From Haliclystus octoradiatus (Eukaryota > Cnidaria > Staurozoa > Stauromedusae > Haliclystidae), in assembly GCA_916610825.1 (NCBI GenBank), contig OU744453.1, forward strand, positions 16,959,241 to 17,023,240: DNA of 64,000 bases, given 5' to 3'. The position numbers were made by a program, and so were the translations under genes. The notes under the pieces are model-generated. The model was not told where the DNA came from, made no database searches, and saw only the letters and a list, made by a program, of their open reading frames with translations. This document shows, piece by piece, positions 12,013-23,261 of this stretch (position 1 is the stretch's first letter; each line of letters begins with the position of its first letter).

Positions 12013-12102
12013 TCAGTGGCAGCCAAATTTAGCCATTTTGTTATTTATCGGTTTTGACATAAATCTATCAGATTTCATGTAAGCTGCGATTTTTGGAAGA
12101 GC
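12013..12102 (-). CDS. GST terminal exon, distal alternative copy
   Basis: This is a second last exon of the same 90-base length and splice phase as the proximal one, with its own acceptor (attttTAG before GCT) and a TGA stop. It encodes ALPKIAAYMKSDRF and ends MAKFGCH, with 23 of 29 residues identical to the proximal copy. Of the codon differences, seven are synonymous and six change the residue; there is no frame change or early stop. That pattern suggests selection on the protein. No AATAAA is visible in the first 130 bases after the stop. The alternative view is that it is the surviving tail of a lost tandem GST gene. Confidence 0.8.
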   Translation of the reverse strand, partial: ALPKIAAYMKSDRFMSKPINNKMAKFGCH

Positions 12103-15100
12103 CTAAAAATACAAAACATTAATAATGAAATAATGTCTATATAATATGTAGTTTTACTATTCAGCAAACTAAACAAGCAAAGGCAGTTTCATAATCACGG
12201 CTGTAACTGCTGTCTGCTGATGGGGGCAAGACCGGAAAGAATAGGATGTGTGACTTCCTAAACTTTTAATTTCGGAAGTTCGTCGGGTAAAACAGTTCCG
12301 AACCTTAATTGTGTGCACTTTACTGGAAAAAGCAGCTTCTCACTTGCTAGAATCGCGAAACTATATCATGCGTCTAACTTGCTGCCAAATCCTGTTTTAA
12401 ATTACTATAGCATCTTTTCATTCCCAAACTCAATCAATCACTTTCACGAAGACAATGGACCGCAACTAACACATCAATCTGATGGCGTGGAAATATTATG
12501 TAGTGAAAATAAGAGTAAATTTAATCAATGCTGTTGATGAACAGCGTTGACTAAATTCATATAATAATTATTACAGATTATTACATGTCGGTATTACAGA
12601 TATAATAATTCAATTTATGGGTCTCCGAAGAACGCATGTAACCATACTTTCAATGAAGGACATGTCTTGCCCTTCTCGAAATGATTAATGTTATGTGGCT
12701 ATTGATGTACAGTCACCAATTAGATAGACATTATAGAAGAAGAAATTCCCTCAGGCATTTATTCGGTTATGACCGAACAATCAGAAAACATTGCACCAAA
12801 TGTAGAGACGTACGTGTTGTACAATAGAAGTATGCTATTTTATCAAGATAGACGACCCATTTTGAAAATAATCCCAACAGCATGGATGGAAAATGTGGAA
12901 ATTATTATTGCACATAAATTTAAAATTGATAACTTTATAAAGTTGATTATAAAACATCATAAAAAATATATTAATGCTTTAATTTCCGCCAAATTTAGCC
13001 ATTTTTCCATTCAGAGGTTTTGAGATGAATTTGTCAGATTTCATATAAGCAGCGATTTTTGGCAGTGCCTAAAAGTCAAAGAAAATTAAATAAAGTAATG
13101 TGGACGGTGTCGCCCTACCGAAGGCACCCGTACCACTCCTCTATTATTTCTAGAGGAGTGGCTCTTTTCGCTAAGGCAATGATGTTAAACGCTCCTTAGA
13201 TCTCAGCCGCGACACTGCAGATCAATTTCAACAGATTTCATGGCAGATAGGCCTTGATTGTCAATGCGCAACGATGCGCCGCAGCTACTCACAATGCAAT
13301 TCCTTCTGAACCATTCCATCCGCCATCCTTAGATGGTACTCATTTGATGTTACAGATAAAGTCAAGGCTGAGTTGACCTCAGGGGGATTTGAACCACAGT
13401 CGATCAGATATGACACGATCTGAAGTTCGGTTGCTCTGCCAACTGAGCTAATCACCCCTTGCAAATTATAACACAGTTAACCGCACATTTTCTCTTGTTT
13501 CAACAATATTTTTGAAGTTTTCAACTAAATCCAGCCGGAGAACAGAGACACGTCCAACAACGGTGCTTCCAGCCGTACTTCTAATTTATGCCCGAATTTA
13601 TGATTTGAAAAGTAACTTGAAATTAAAACGGGCTAAAATATTTTAAAAGGTTAACTGGATATCGAAGGTATTGCCGTTTAAATTGCTCAAATGAAGACAA
13701 AGATTTTAAAATCTTTTTTATCCATAGTGATATGATATGATTTTACGAGAACTTATAAAAAGGATTCCATACGTTATTCCTGATTTGAGTTTTTTTTTAA
13801 CAAAATCTTCAAAACATACAATTTTTTTTGAGATCAGAAAAAGGAGAAGGGAATAATTCACATTTAAAGTTCACATTCCAAGAACATTCATTCAGTGAAA
13901 TAATTCGAAAGATGCTCTACCCCTTAAAAAACCAAGACTTTTCAAGAATGCAAGTGAGAGCCAATCGAGCAATAGTCAATCAATTGTTCGTTGTTCGTGG
14001 CGTCTTAATGAATCGAAAAGGCGTTAAAAATTATTTCCACATCTTCTTACATGTAAATAAAATCGCGTGAATTCATGAGTTTATTAACAGTTCATGAACA
14101 TTAAATGGCCCCAAATTTTCATGAACTGTTCATGAACGTTTATGAACAGCTCATGAAAATTGGAACCGTTTAACGTTGATGAACTATTCTTGAACCCATG
14201 AACCGTTTTTCACAGGGGCAATATTAGAAATCGCAAGGTTTCGTATGACCCTTATCATTTGCTTGCATCAAGCTGTGTTTGAGATATGGATAGCGTGACC
14301 ACATTTTGTGAATTGTTATTGAAACGATAGTACTTGGCGATTATAAATGATGAATGTCATTTAACAAGTTTGCAAAAGCGTCACAGATAAATTTGAAAAT
14401 TATCAAAAACTGTATCACTGAAAAAAAACTATGCAAGAACAATTCAACTGATTTCAAATCAATTATGAGCAATGTCAGTACCTCCGCCAGCCGCCAATCT
14501 GTAAATGCACTTCTATCGTAACCTAATACTGGTTTAAAAATAAGATACTAACTATATATCAGCATACATACCTCAATCCGATCACAGAAAGCCTGAAACA
14601 GATAAACAGATATAAAAATAAAACTATGAGTTCATCAAAGGCCACCATTTAAGATATGAAAGTGTCATATTTGAATATACCCAAGCGTGGTGTAATTGCT
14701 TAACATTTCCTGTACATTTTATAAGGTTTCTGAACATGTATTGTACATACGCTGCTGATGAACCTTTCAACAACTCTGTATAATGTTTTGCAGGATTCTT
14801 GGTAACCCATGCAAAAACTATCTGGAGTTCATGATTTGTTTATAAATGTCATGGCCGACGATACGTTTCTGTAACTTCAACTATAGTTCAAGTTAATAAA
14901 CTGTATTCACAGAGGAAATATTACAACGTTATTCAGCCTTCCTCCTTCCCCTATACCATACTATTAAAAAATATAAAATAGCACATCAAATTAAGCTGTG
15001 TACTTCTCAAAAGTTTTAGAAAGGTGGGCTTGAATTTTCTGCAATGGAAACAGGGTCCGGTCTCTATATGATGTCAACATTTTAATAATAAAACATTTCC

Positions 15101-18100
15101 TCTTTTAGTAAATTGCAGCGATAAAAGAAAAAGACATCATTTGCATTATTTTGCTATCTTCATAACAACATCAGATAAGATAAGATAAGATATATTTGAC
15201 AAAATTAGATGGGAGATAGTTGACAGTTGGCCATCAAGGAAAAGCTCAAACTTCCACTGAAATTAAAGTAAAACCTATAATAGTATATATGATGTGGTGA
15301 ATTTTTCACCACATTTACCAACTCATCTATCTTGACCTAGGTATATACCAAAGTCTGTCCCTTGTTTCACTGAGCAGTACTGATGAAGGCTAACGGCCAG
15401 AAACAAGTACTTGTCTGCTGCTAATTATATGTTTACGTATATGCCTATATATGAACAGTCTATGACTGTTTGTAAAGTTCATGACTTCATGAACGTGAAA
15501 TTGCCCAAAAGTTCCTCAACTGTTCATGAATTGTTCATGAACTCCTGTTGACTGTTCATGATCTCACAGAAATATGTCCATGAACAGTTCATGAATTCAA
15601 CATATTTTTTTGTAGAGAGTAGCAAGCAAATTGCAATGTTTTATCCTACCTTGAGCTTTGGAAAGGCACTGAGCATCGATGAATCAAGAGTTCGATGTTG
15701 ATCAAGTAATTCATACATTGGGAAATCAACAAAGGTTACCTGAGAACACAAATTTGCATTAGAAAAAAATTTCAAGTATTTGAAATTAATTACACTGTAT
15801 TAAATATTAGGAAATCATAAATAACAACTTACATTTTCACCGACAAAGAATTGTTTATTTCCAAGAAAGTCCTCAAATGATTTCAATGTGTTTACAATGT
15901 TTTCTTTGTATTTTGGTAGAAGTGATTCCTTGAAAAAAAGAATGGAAATAAACCTTTAAAATTCAATCTTATAATATAGGCTACACAGCTTTTAACACTC
16001 TAATGATTTTCAAGAAATGTTTGTTTTTAGCAACACTAAATATGTCTTCCGTGGAAAACAGCATTTAACCTCTAAGGAATACTGAACTGATGGAATGAGA
16101 AGTTTATTTATTGCATTTAATACATATCTGGCACGTCTGTAGCAACATCAGATCTCTGTAATGAAATTAAAAAATGGTACGTCGTAGCATCTGCGTAAAA
16201 ACCGTCAGGAGTTCACGAACAGTAAATGGCTCCAAATTTTCATGAACTGTTCATGAAGCTTCACAGACAGTTCATGAGCGATTTTTGAACTGTTCATGAA
16301 AATTCAGGGTCATTTACCGTCCATGAGCTGTTCCTGAAAATTCAGGGAATTTAACGTTCATGAACTGTTCATGAGACTCACAGATAGTTCATGAGCGGTT
16401 CTTGAACTGTTCATGAAAAATCGAGGCCATTAAACATTCATAAACTGTTCAAGAAAATCCAGGGCCATTTAATGTTCATAAACTGTTCATGAACTCCTGA
16501 ATTGTTTTGCAGGGGTATGGCTACATGTACTCGTATATGGGGTTATATCCCAAATGAAATTAAATCTCTACAAAGAAGTAGTATATTCGAATCTAAAATT
16601 ACAGAATATTGTCAAAATGGATTTACTGAGGATAAATTGAATCAATTATCAAACATATAATATATCAACATTTACAGACAGAAACACTTTAATGTTTAAT
16701 ATAACTTAGTTATACAGTCAAACGTGTTATAACTGTCACCCCTATACATTCAGAGCAGTGGTCACTCTTGCAATGTCTAAAATAGTATTTTTTTTTTATT
16801 GAATCAAACCTGTATATAAAGGCCACCTGTCTATAGTGGTCAATTTATCTACCTCTGGTAGCTGGCCGTTATATACAGGTTTCATTGTACAATAGTTGAC
16901 ATGTATGTAATAATTATTATTATTCCACTTATATAAATATACTTGCTGCAGCAATGAAACCCCCGTGTTGCTGTGTTAATTTGGGCTGATTTAGTGTTAC
17001 AGCTGTTCAGAAAGTGTATTTCAGCTATTCTGAAGAGAGTGCCAAGCCAAAAGTAATTGGGAAAGTAAGTAATTGTAATGGATTACTTTTCCGGCTGAAA
17101 TGAGTAGTAATTGGTTATGTAATTTATTACTTTTTTAAAGTATTTCTCACATCACTGAAAATTACTGAAAAAGTAGATAGTTACAGTAGTTAATTACTTT
17201 AGTAACGCTTACTCACTGCCCTGGATGTAAGATTTAATTTCAAAATGTTTAGGTATTTAAATGAAATATTTGTATGAAATAGTAGGCTACAGTGAGCCAG
17301 CCACAAGAGGGTGGCCGCCGCACAGAGGTGACCCTTATAACAGGTTTGACTGAGTAAGATAATCTAACATATTACCTAATAGACCAAGGAAATTGGAAGT
17401 TCATCTTTAGGACATACGATATTTTTGATATTAACTGAATTAAGCTCATCTTAAACTTTGATGTGGCTATACTTACAAACTCTGGATTGTAACATAGTCT
17501 GACTAATCCATTTCTGAAGTCCATTGCCTTTAATTACATAAAAATAGAAATAGTACTATGATAAATTAAATAGACTTGACAGACTTTATGGACCGAACAA
17601 TCCAACTGCGTTGGCTCCATTCTGTTCGATTTTATTGAACCATTTACCCATATTGCCAAACACAGTTGGATAATCGATAATGAGCAGTAATTGCCATCTC
17701 GACTAGTGGAAGGAACTAAAGGAAATTTTGATTCAGTTCTAAAATATTTTCAGAGTCAGACGAATTACTCAACCTTGTTTTGAATAGTGAAAAGTCATTA
17801 TATAAATGGTATAAAAACACTGTCATTTCTAATCCTTAATAATCTTATGAAATGCTTCAAGAACTATTGTATCATTCTAAAACATGACGTCACCATCGAT
17901 TGTAATCCTGCAATTTGATCGGTGGGTTCATGTGTTTGGAAACTTGATAGATCATAATGCAAAATATTATAAACTGATATCTATTTTTATTGTTTACGAA
18001 CAAATTGAACAAGGGATGTAAATAATAGGAATATTTGAATACTAAAAGTCTCAAAATCTCAATTAGCAATTTCGACATTGATTAGCTATACAAAAATAGA

Positions 18101-21100
18101 TGAACATTAGACATACCTGATGTTCCATTATATCAACCCAAACTTTTTCTTGTTCGGAATTTCCAACTAAGGAGATGAAAAAATGAAATTGATACAAACT
18201 TTTCAAGATAAAACCGATAAAATAGTGGGTTCTAGGGAGTGAAAGTTATCATGGTCTTATATTCTTCATCATTACTCATAAAGATAACCTACTCAGGTTC
18301 GTAAGGCATATTATTTCGACATAGTGTTATGCATATTATGATAGACACAATATGTTCCTTATAAATTTTATTGAAAGGGAACTTAGGAGGCCATTTCCTA
18401 GAGACAGTAGCATGTTTTTATTGAGAGCATCCCAAACAATAAAACATACAGGATTATATCAACAATCTAAAGGTTGATTTTTATTGACTAGGATAATATG
18501 TTTGTGACTGGAAAAACTCAGGAAAACTGTATACAATGCACTTCTTTTATTCGTATACAGTGAATGATGGCAAGGTAGGTCACAGAAAAAATTAAATCTT
18601 ACCACAATATTTGATTTGAAATTTGAAACAGTGCGATTACAAAGATTGAAAGTTATAGTCAGATAATAGGTTTCAAGACAAGGTTTATTGTGTTGAAAAA
18701 CGTTGTTCAACAGTACACTTAAAGTCTGTTAATACTTTGTTGCTATTCCTTATCCAAAAATTATAACTTTGATTAGAAATGTGTAAACATTTTATTTTTC
18801 AGGTTACCGACCCCTGAGGAAAAATGTGCTGAGTTCATGAACTGTACACAAACACGTTATAAACAGTTCATGGCCTAATTTTTACTGACTTCTTCATGAA
18901 CTGTTCATAAAAACTGGGACATTTAACGTTCATGAACTCATGAACTGTTTTTCGCAAGGGTATATCTGTTAACAGTATGATGCGACCAACATGCATTGTA
19001 ATCAGTTTAATACATTTATAATATAATTTTAATACATTTAGTTTAAAATAATGTAATAATACCTAAATTATTCTTTCTTGCAACGTAACGCAAAATCTGA
19101 AAGTAGAAGATTTTCAATAAATTAAGTCATTAAGAATGAATTAAGAAATATCAAAGACATAGCTAGATTTTTTTATTTCAAAGGAACATGACTAAACCTG
19201 GATAGTGCAATCTCATTTTGTATGGAAAGACACCAATAATTGACAAGCAATGGTTTACTGGAGATTCTGGGTGATCTGGAAAATATTTCCCTTTTATTGA
19301 AAATTATTCGAAACAGCATGGTAAGATGTAAATTAATAGAACAGGATGAGATGACGACATTTCCACTGCCAGTGCCTCTACGAAAAACAGTTTCAGGAGT
19401 TTATGAACATTTCATGAACAGTTCATGAATGTTTTCATAAACAGTTCACATGAATGTATTGTTAAATGACACCAAACTTTCACAAACTATTCATGAACAG
19501 TTCATGAATGTTAAAAGGCACAAAATTTTCATGAACTATACACAAACTTCTGAACTGTTTTTCACAGGGGTAGTGAATACCTGTGGTTATGAAAACCGCA
19601 TGAGAAAAACCCTTGTTTCGTTAGTTGGTGGTACAGAACTCGTAAGAAAGCTGAGAAAAATATTTGTTTTGTTTCACTACAAAACAAACAAAGTGAAAAT
19701 AGAAACATAACTTTGGCCATAACCTAGTTTAAAAATCAGCGGTTTCAAAGATATAACTTTCAAAAATTTGGTTGAAAATGACGAATTGATGAATGAACAT
19801 ACAATTTGGAACTCTCTTCTATAGATTCCGATTAAGATTGCAAATTTATAAGCTGGTCTACATGTGTACTCACAGCATTGCTCTGGACAACTTTGATATC
19901 TCCATCAATGAAGTAAGGCAGCTGAATAAGAAAAATATAATAGTTCAATGCCATTGGGATTGTTTAGTGAATTAGCTAACCATTAGTTCCAGGGCTGCCG
20001 AAAAAATGTTTGGGCTCATTGTAGGCTATTTTTTCAAATATGCCGCTTAGAATTTTTCTCGTTGCAATTGAAAACTCCCTTTCCAAATCTAACCGCATAT
20101 TATTTGCAATTAAAATGCAATAACAAAATATTTGCGGGCCACATAATGTTCGGGCCCTGGGGAAACTGCAATTACATTGTTCCCTTATTCGTAGGTCTTG
20201 ACTGATTTGAAAAATAACCATGAGGCATGAAAAAACTGACAATTATCTCTCATTTAATGTGGACAAACTTATTTATCTATATTGGTAACAATCCTGCCAT
20301 AGTGGTTTCTTTTAGTCTGAGTACCAACACAAGGTTTTATTTTGAAACAATAGGGTATGCGAGCAAACATATGATTTTCTGCCCATCAAAGATATCCCCT
20401 AAATAAATGCGGTAAATCATTCACATCTTTGATTGACACACTGCTGTCACAAAGATGCAATTATCATTAAATCACAACACTTCATCGAAGACATCATAGC
20501 TAGGAGACGCCACCATGAACTCAATGATAATACTAAGTAATGTGTGAATTATCTTTATCGGTTCGTAGACCATACGCAGATCATGGTTTCAAAAAAAATG
20601 TAGGGTTTTGTACAAAGGCTAGTTTCTTTTACGACTAGAATGTCTATAAAAGGATTTGATGAAATCCAGCGGTAAACGTTGTTTGAACTGCTAAAACAAT
20701 ACAAACATATTCTCAAAATCTGAAAGATTTATGGCAGTCGTCTAATCCAACAACTGAAGGTCAATACGAAATTTAATCTGAAATCTGACCACATTTAATC
20801 GATAGGCACATCAAATACTCTGAATTGAAATATTAAAACCAGAGGCTGTTTCACTGTAACCTACATTTGGGAATTCAAGACCAAGTTTATGCTTGACAGA
20901 TAACCAGCAATCTTTGTTGTAATCTGGGGCTGCAAATAAAAAGCAATGTCAGTCAAACAAGAATTAAAAATGAAGCTTTATGCAGCAGTAACAATGCCAA
21001 ATACTACCCCTGCGAAAAACAATTCAGGAGTTCATGAACAGTTCATGAACGTTAAATGGGTCCAACTTTGGTTATGAACTCCTGAACCGTTTTTCTGCGG

Positions 21101-23022
21101 GGTAGTTTAAAGTTGGGAATTTCATTAAATGTTGCATACAAAGTACAAATGTTTGTAATAACCAGCATTTGTATTGCATGACAATAAAGAACTAGAGGTG
21201 TGTAATAATGAAATTGATTCAATCAATCTGATTTGTTTAGAGTTATGATACCGTTCATAAAATGTTCAAGGTTTATGAACTCCTTAACAGTTTTTCACAG
21301 GTATCATATTTAATTAACAGAACTGGCGTAAGCTTTAATTAAATAATTGCATTAATTGCAACAAAAGACTGTTCAAAATAGAAAAATATAATTTATGTAT
21401 ATTATTTTTACCATCTCCAGATTCATACAGATCTTCCTCAAAATCAGTCCCAGTAAATGCAAGTAAAAGACGAATGGGTTGGGCAAGCTGCAACAAAAAA
21501 TGACAACATCACTATCTATGTGTTTGTGTTGCAGTGATACGTGATAGTTCCAGGAGTAAGCAACAGAGCCACGAGCAAATGGTCCGACAAAAGGTTCAGC
21601 GTTCTGGAATCCTACAGGCATTTCAAAACTTTCTTCTGAATTTTTTTGTTGATGTTTGACCAATAAATCATTAAAAACATCAATTTTCTTCTGAAGTTTC
21701 TCGAACCTTCTGGAATCTAGGATTCCAGGACTCATTCCCCTGCAAAAAACAGTCCAGGAGTTCATGAACAGTTTGTGAACACTAAATGGCCCTAATTTTC
21801 ATGAACTGCTCATGAACACTCGCAGACAGTTCATGAACAGTTCATAAAAATTTGGGGCCATTTAACGTTAATGAACTGTTCATGAACTCCCAAATTGTTT
21901 TCCAACAGCTTATGAAGCAAGCACTTACATAATCAATTACTTTTCAGTAATTTTGACATGTAGGCCTACAATAGTCTAATCAATTACGCTTCTAAAAAAG
22001 TAATAATTATCTGAAACTGTTACTATCTTTCTGTAACAGTTAGTTTAAAGTTCAGCCTGTATATAACAGCCAGCTATGAGAGGTAGATAAATTGACCACT
22101 ACATGCAGGTGGCCTTTATATAGAGGGCTATTTCAATAGATCTAATTATTTTTGATATTGCAAAAGTGACCAATATAGGCAGGTGGCTGCTATATAGAGG
22201 TGGGCGTTATAACAGTTTGACTGTACCTATAATATATTTGTTTATTTACTCAGAAATCATTTGATACATGTAAACATTTTTCATTTGACACATTTTAATA
22301 AACCTTTGTAATTGTAATGAGTTTCCTTGATTATTTTATGCCATAAGTATGCAAATGTTGTCAACTGTTACCAGCTTGATCTTTCTATTTGATTTGATAT
22401 TGAAGAAATTGTAAATAATTGTGAACTGTAATTTTGAAAACAGTATCCATTAAACTATTCATGTCATGAGGTTTGCGGAAGGGAAAATGTTTTGTCGGAC
22501 CCTGTTCGCAGCCTTACCAAAAAAAGATATAATTCGTTGTATTTATTTCTCATGTGTTCATCAAATATTCTGCAGCCTGTGTTGTTTACAATTTTTAATA
22601 AAAATGTGAAATTTACGTGAAAAGTACGCATGTATGCACTTTAGAGACATCGTAGTCCGTAGATTATACTAGAATACATTGCATTGCACAGTAAAACATC
22701 GGCATCGGCTTGAAGTTCTAACTGATTTGAGCTTTTATGAAAGGAATTGAAAGATATATATGTTATCAAAGCAACTTTGACAAAGTATATTGTGGTACAG
22801 TGCACGTGTTAAAGGAAATAGCTGCAAAACTCTGTATTTTCCATAAATCAAGACAGGTATAGCTTGGTTTGTTTGTTAAACGAAGAAAGTATAGTAACAA
22901 AAATGCGATAAAAACTGTTCGCAACCCACGCACGCATGAATCATGCTAGCATATGTAAGCTTTTTCAACTTCATCCTTTATCTTACCCCTCTAATTTTCC
23001 AATATCCAAGTTTGACAGGCAT
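12013..23022 (-). CDS. Mu-class glutathione S-transferase (11 coding exons, alternative last exon)
   Basis: Cytosolic GST that conjugates glutathione to electrophiles. Exons on the minus strand: 23022-22987, 21487-21412, 20929-20865, 19921-19874, 19096-19063, 18166-18117, 17527-17477, 15928-15833, 15739-15650, 14592-14572, then either 13068-12979 or 12102-12013. The phases all fit and give 218 residues, the usual mu-class length. The start MPVKLGYWKIRG carries the catalytic Tyr of the thioredoxin-fold domain. It is followed by LAQPIRLLLAFTGTDFEE, APDYNKDCWLSVKHKLGLEF, LPYFIDGDIKVVQSNA (the cis-Pro and the gamma-Glu-binding QS) and ILRYVARKNNL, then the all-helical C-terminal domain with FEDFLGNKQFFVGEN and VTFVDFPMYELLDQHR. 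These match vertebrate GSTM order almost exon by exon. The gene sits head-to-head with NDC80. The two last exons are described separately. An orthologue number within GSTM cannot be assigned, so no symbol is given. Confidence 0.93.
12979..13068 (-). CDS. GST terminal exon, proximal copy
   Basis: This is the first of two in-frame last exons of the mu-class GST. It encodes 29 residues and TAA, beginning ALPKIAAYMKSDKF and ending MAKFGGN. The acceptor reads ctttTAG before GCA. A canonical AATAAA (minus strand, 12763-12758) follows the stop by about 216 bases, so this exon can end a transcript by itself. A SINE lies about 35 bases upstream of its acceptor. Confidence 0.9.
   Translation of the reverse strand, partial: ALPKIAAYMKSDKFISKPLNGKMAKFGGN
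13103..13460 (-). mobile_element. tRNA-derived SINE (family 1, reverse)
   Basis: A full-length reverse copy. The tRNA head (GGGGTGATTAGCTCAGTTGG, minus strand) is at the 13460 end and the body tail at 13103. The B box GTGGTTCAAATCCCC is intact. It ends about 35 bases upstream of the proximal GST terminal exon acceptor, in the last intron. Confidence 0.82.
14066..14218. mobile_element. TTCATGAA-family MITE (family B)
   Basis: Contains repeated TTCATGAAC palindromes and the diagnostic AAATGGCCCCAAATTTTCATG block, ending GAACCGTTTTTCACAGGGG. The left end is decayed. It lies in a GST intron. Confidence 0.7.
15173..15192. repeat. Four GATAA tandem units
   Basis: AGATAAGATAAGATAAGATA lies in a GST intron. 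It could be a simple repeat or a cluster of GATA-factor sites. Confidence 0.5.
15293..15315. repeat. Hairpin with 10-bp perfect arms
   Basis: ATGTGGTGAA and TTCACCACAT are separated by TTT. It lies about 60 bases before a block (CTGATGAAGGCTAACGGCCA) that resembles 3' ends of some non-LTR or Penelope-like elements, but no element could be bounded. Confidence 0.55.
15460..15605. repeat. TTCATGAA-rich repeat, decayed
   Basis: Repeated GTTCATGAA/TTCATGAAC units lie in a GST intron with no clear ends. The core matches family B. Confidence 0.55.
16196..16515. mobile_element. TTCATGAA-family MITE, expanded form
   Basis: A 320-bp copy in which the TTCATGAACTGTTCATGAA core is repeated several times with the spacers CAGGGTCATTTACCGT, CAGGGAATTTAACGTT and AGGCCATTAAACATTC. 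It ends CTCCTGAATTGTTTTGCAGGGG before TA. The expansion looks like internal tandem duplication of a palindromic core. Confidence 0.7.
16715..16887 (+). mobile_element. MITE, CAGTCAAACC family A
   Basis: A TA-flanked copy with a poly-T expansion near 16789-16800, lying in a GST intron. A shorter, internally deleted relative follows at about 17288-17352 in reverse orientation. Confidence 0.78.
17040..17225. repeat. AGTAATTACTTT-type repeat ending ACTCACTGCCCTGG
   Basis: Many TTACTTT/AGTAATT units and the terminal AGTAACGCTTACTCACTGCC match the widespread hAT-type repeats with this end (CAGGGCAGTGAGTAA when reversed). The other end is not clear. A related piece lies at about 21925-22040. Confidence 0.5.
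18811..18960. mobile_element. TTCATGAA-family MITE (family B)
   Basis: Left end CCCCTGAGGAAAAATG, right end GAACTGTTTTTCGCAAGGG followed by TA, with several TTCATGAAC core units. It lies in a GST intron. Confidence 0.7.
19373..19570. mobile_element. TTCATGAA-family MITE (family B)
   Basis: Left end TGCCTCTACGAAAAACAG, right end CTGAACTGTTTTTCACAGGGG followed by TA. The core includes TTCATGAACAGTTCATGAAT. It lies in a GST intron. Confidence 0.7.
19590..19805. repeat. Dispersed repeat shared with 34120-34305
   Basis: Shares GTTTTGTTTCACTACAAAA, TTTAAAAATCAGCGGTT and AAAATGACGAATTGATG in the same order with the segment at 34120-34305 inside a bounded 1.76-kb element. It is probably a fragment of the same family. 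Confidence 0.6.
21007..21102. mobile_element. TTCATGAA-family MITE, minimal copy
   Basis: At 96 bp this is the cleanest copy. TA, then CCCCTGCGAAAAACAATTC, the core GAGTTCATGAACAGTTCATG, ACGTTAAATGGGTCCA, and finally CCGTTTTTCTGCGGGG and TA. The inverted ends and TA on both sides suggest a mariner-type target. Confidence 0.8.
21576..21736 (+). mobile_element. Family C hAT-like MITE, right side interrupted
   Basis: GGTCCGACAAAAGGTTCAGC and TCTGGAATCCTACAGGC match the left part of family C, and CTAGGATTCCAGGACTC matches its right part. A family B MITE follows directly where the end (CTTTTGTCGGACCCTG) should be. A matching free end, TTTTGTCGGACCCTG, lies at about 22490-22504 and may be the displaced terminus. 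Confidence 0.55.
21737..21907. mobile_element. TTCATGAA-family MITE inserted in a family C element
   Basis: Left end CCCCTGCAAAAAACAGTCC, many TTCATGAAC units, right end CCCAAATTGTTTTCCAACAG. Because it interrupts the older hAT-like element, family B was active after family C here. Confidence 0.65.
22051..22225 (-). mobile_element. MITE, CAGTCAAACC family A (reverse)
   Basis: Begins CAGCCTGTATATAACAGCC, ends GTTATAACAGTTTGACTG, then TA. It lies in GST intron 1. Confidence 0.75.
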
Positions 23023-23261
23023 GATTTTTCAAGACTGGAAAAGTATGACCGATTTTAAAAGTTAAAAGTTGAAAGAGGACAGAACAGAACTGTAACATTC
23101 TTTTGAAATATAATTGATTGTTTTGTATTTTAGGACTGGAACCCATTAATTGCTTGCGCATGACTATTTAAGTTTGTGGCGCGAAAACAAAGTTGATAAT
23201 AATATTGCTTTGAGTTTTTACCGTACTTATATTAACCTTTTAGTCTTTTTATCAAAGTAAA
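23023..23261. promoter_or_regulatory. Divergent promoter between GST and NDC80, with E2F-type site
   Basis: Only 239 bases separate the two start codons, which point away from each other, so they must share or interleave promoters. The segment holds GGCGCGAAAA at 23178-23187, close to the E2F consensus TTTSGCGCGAAA, which suits a cell-cycle gene such as NDC80. TGCGCATGA at 23156-23164 resembles an NRF1 half-site. No clear TATA box is seen. Pyrimidine-rich AGs sit just upstream of both ATGs and could be splice acceptors of leader introns or trans-splice sites; that is inference. Confidence 0.6.

Noticed and set aside
16196-16515. CRISPR-like array of regularly spaced repeats
   Set aside because: The repeats are palindromic MITE cores with related, not unique, spacers, in an animal intron with no cas genes.
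17885-18075. Repeat shared with 61980-62170 (TAATCCTGCAATTTGATYGG)
   Set aside because: Only about 21 bases match convincingly; the rest is AT-rich, and no boundaries could be set.
22490-22504. Right end of the interrupted family C element at 21576
   Set aside because: TTTTGTCGGACCCTG fits the end, but flanking duplications do not match and several unrelated elements lie between. The join is only a possibility.
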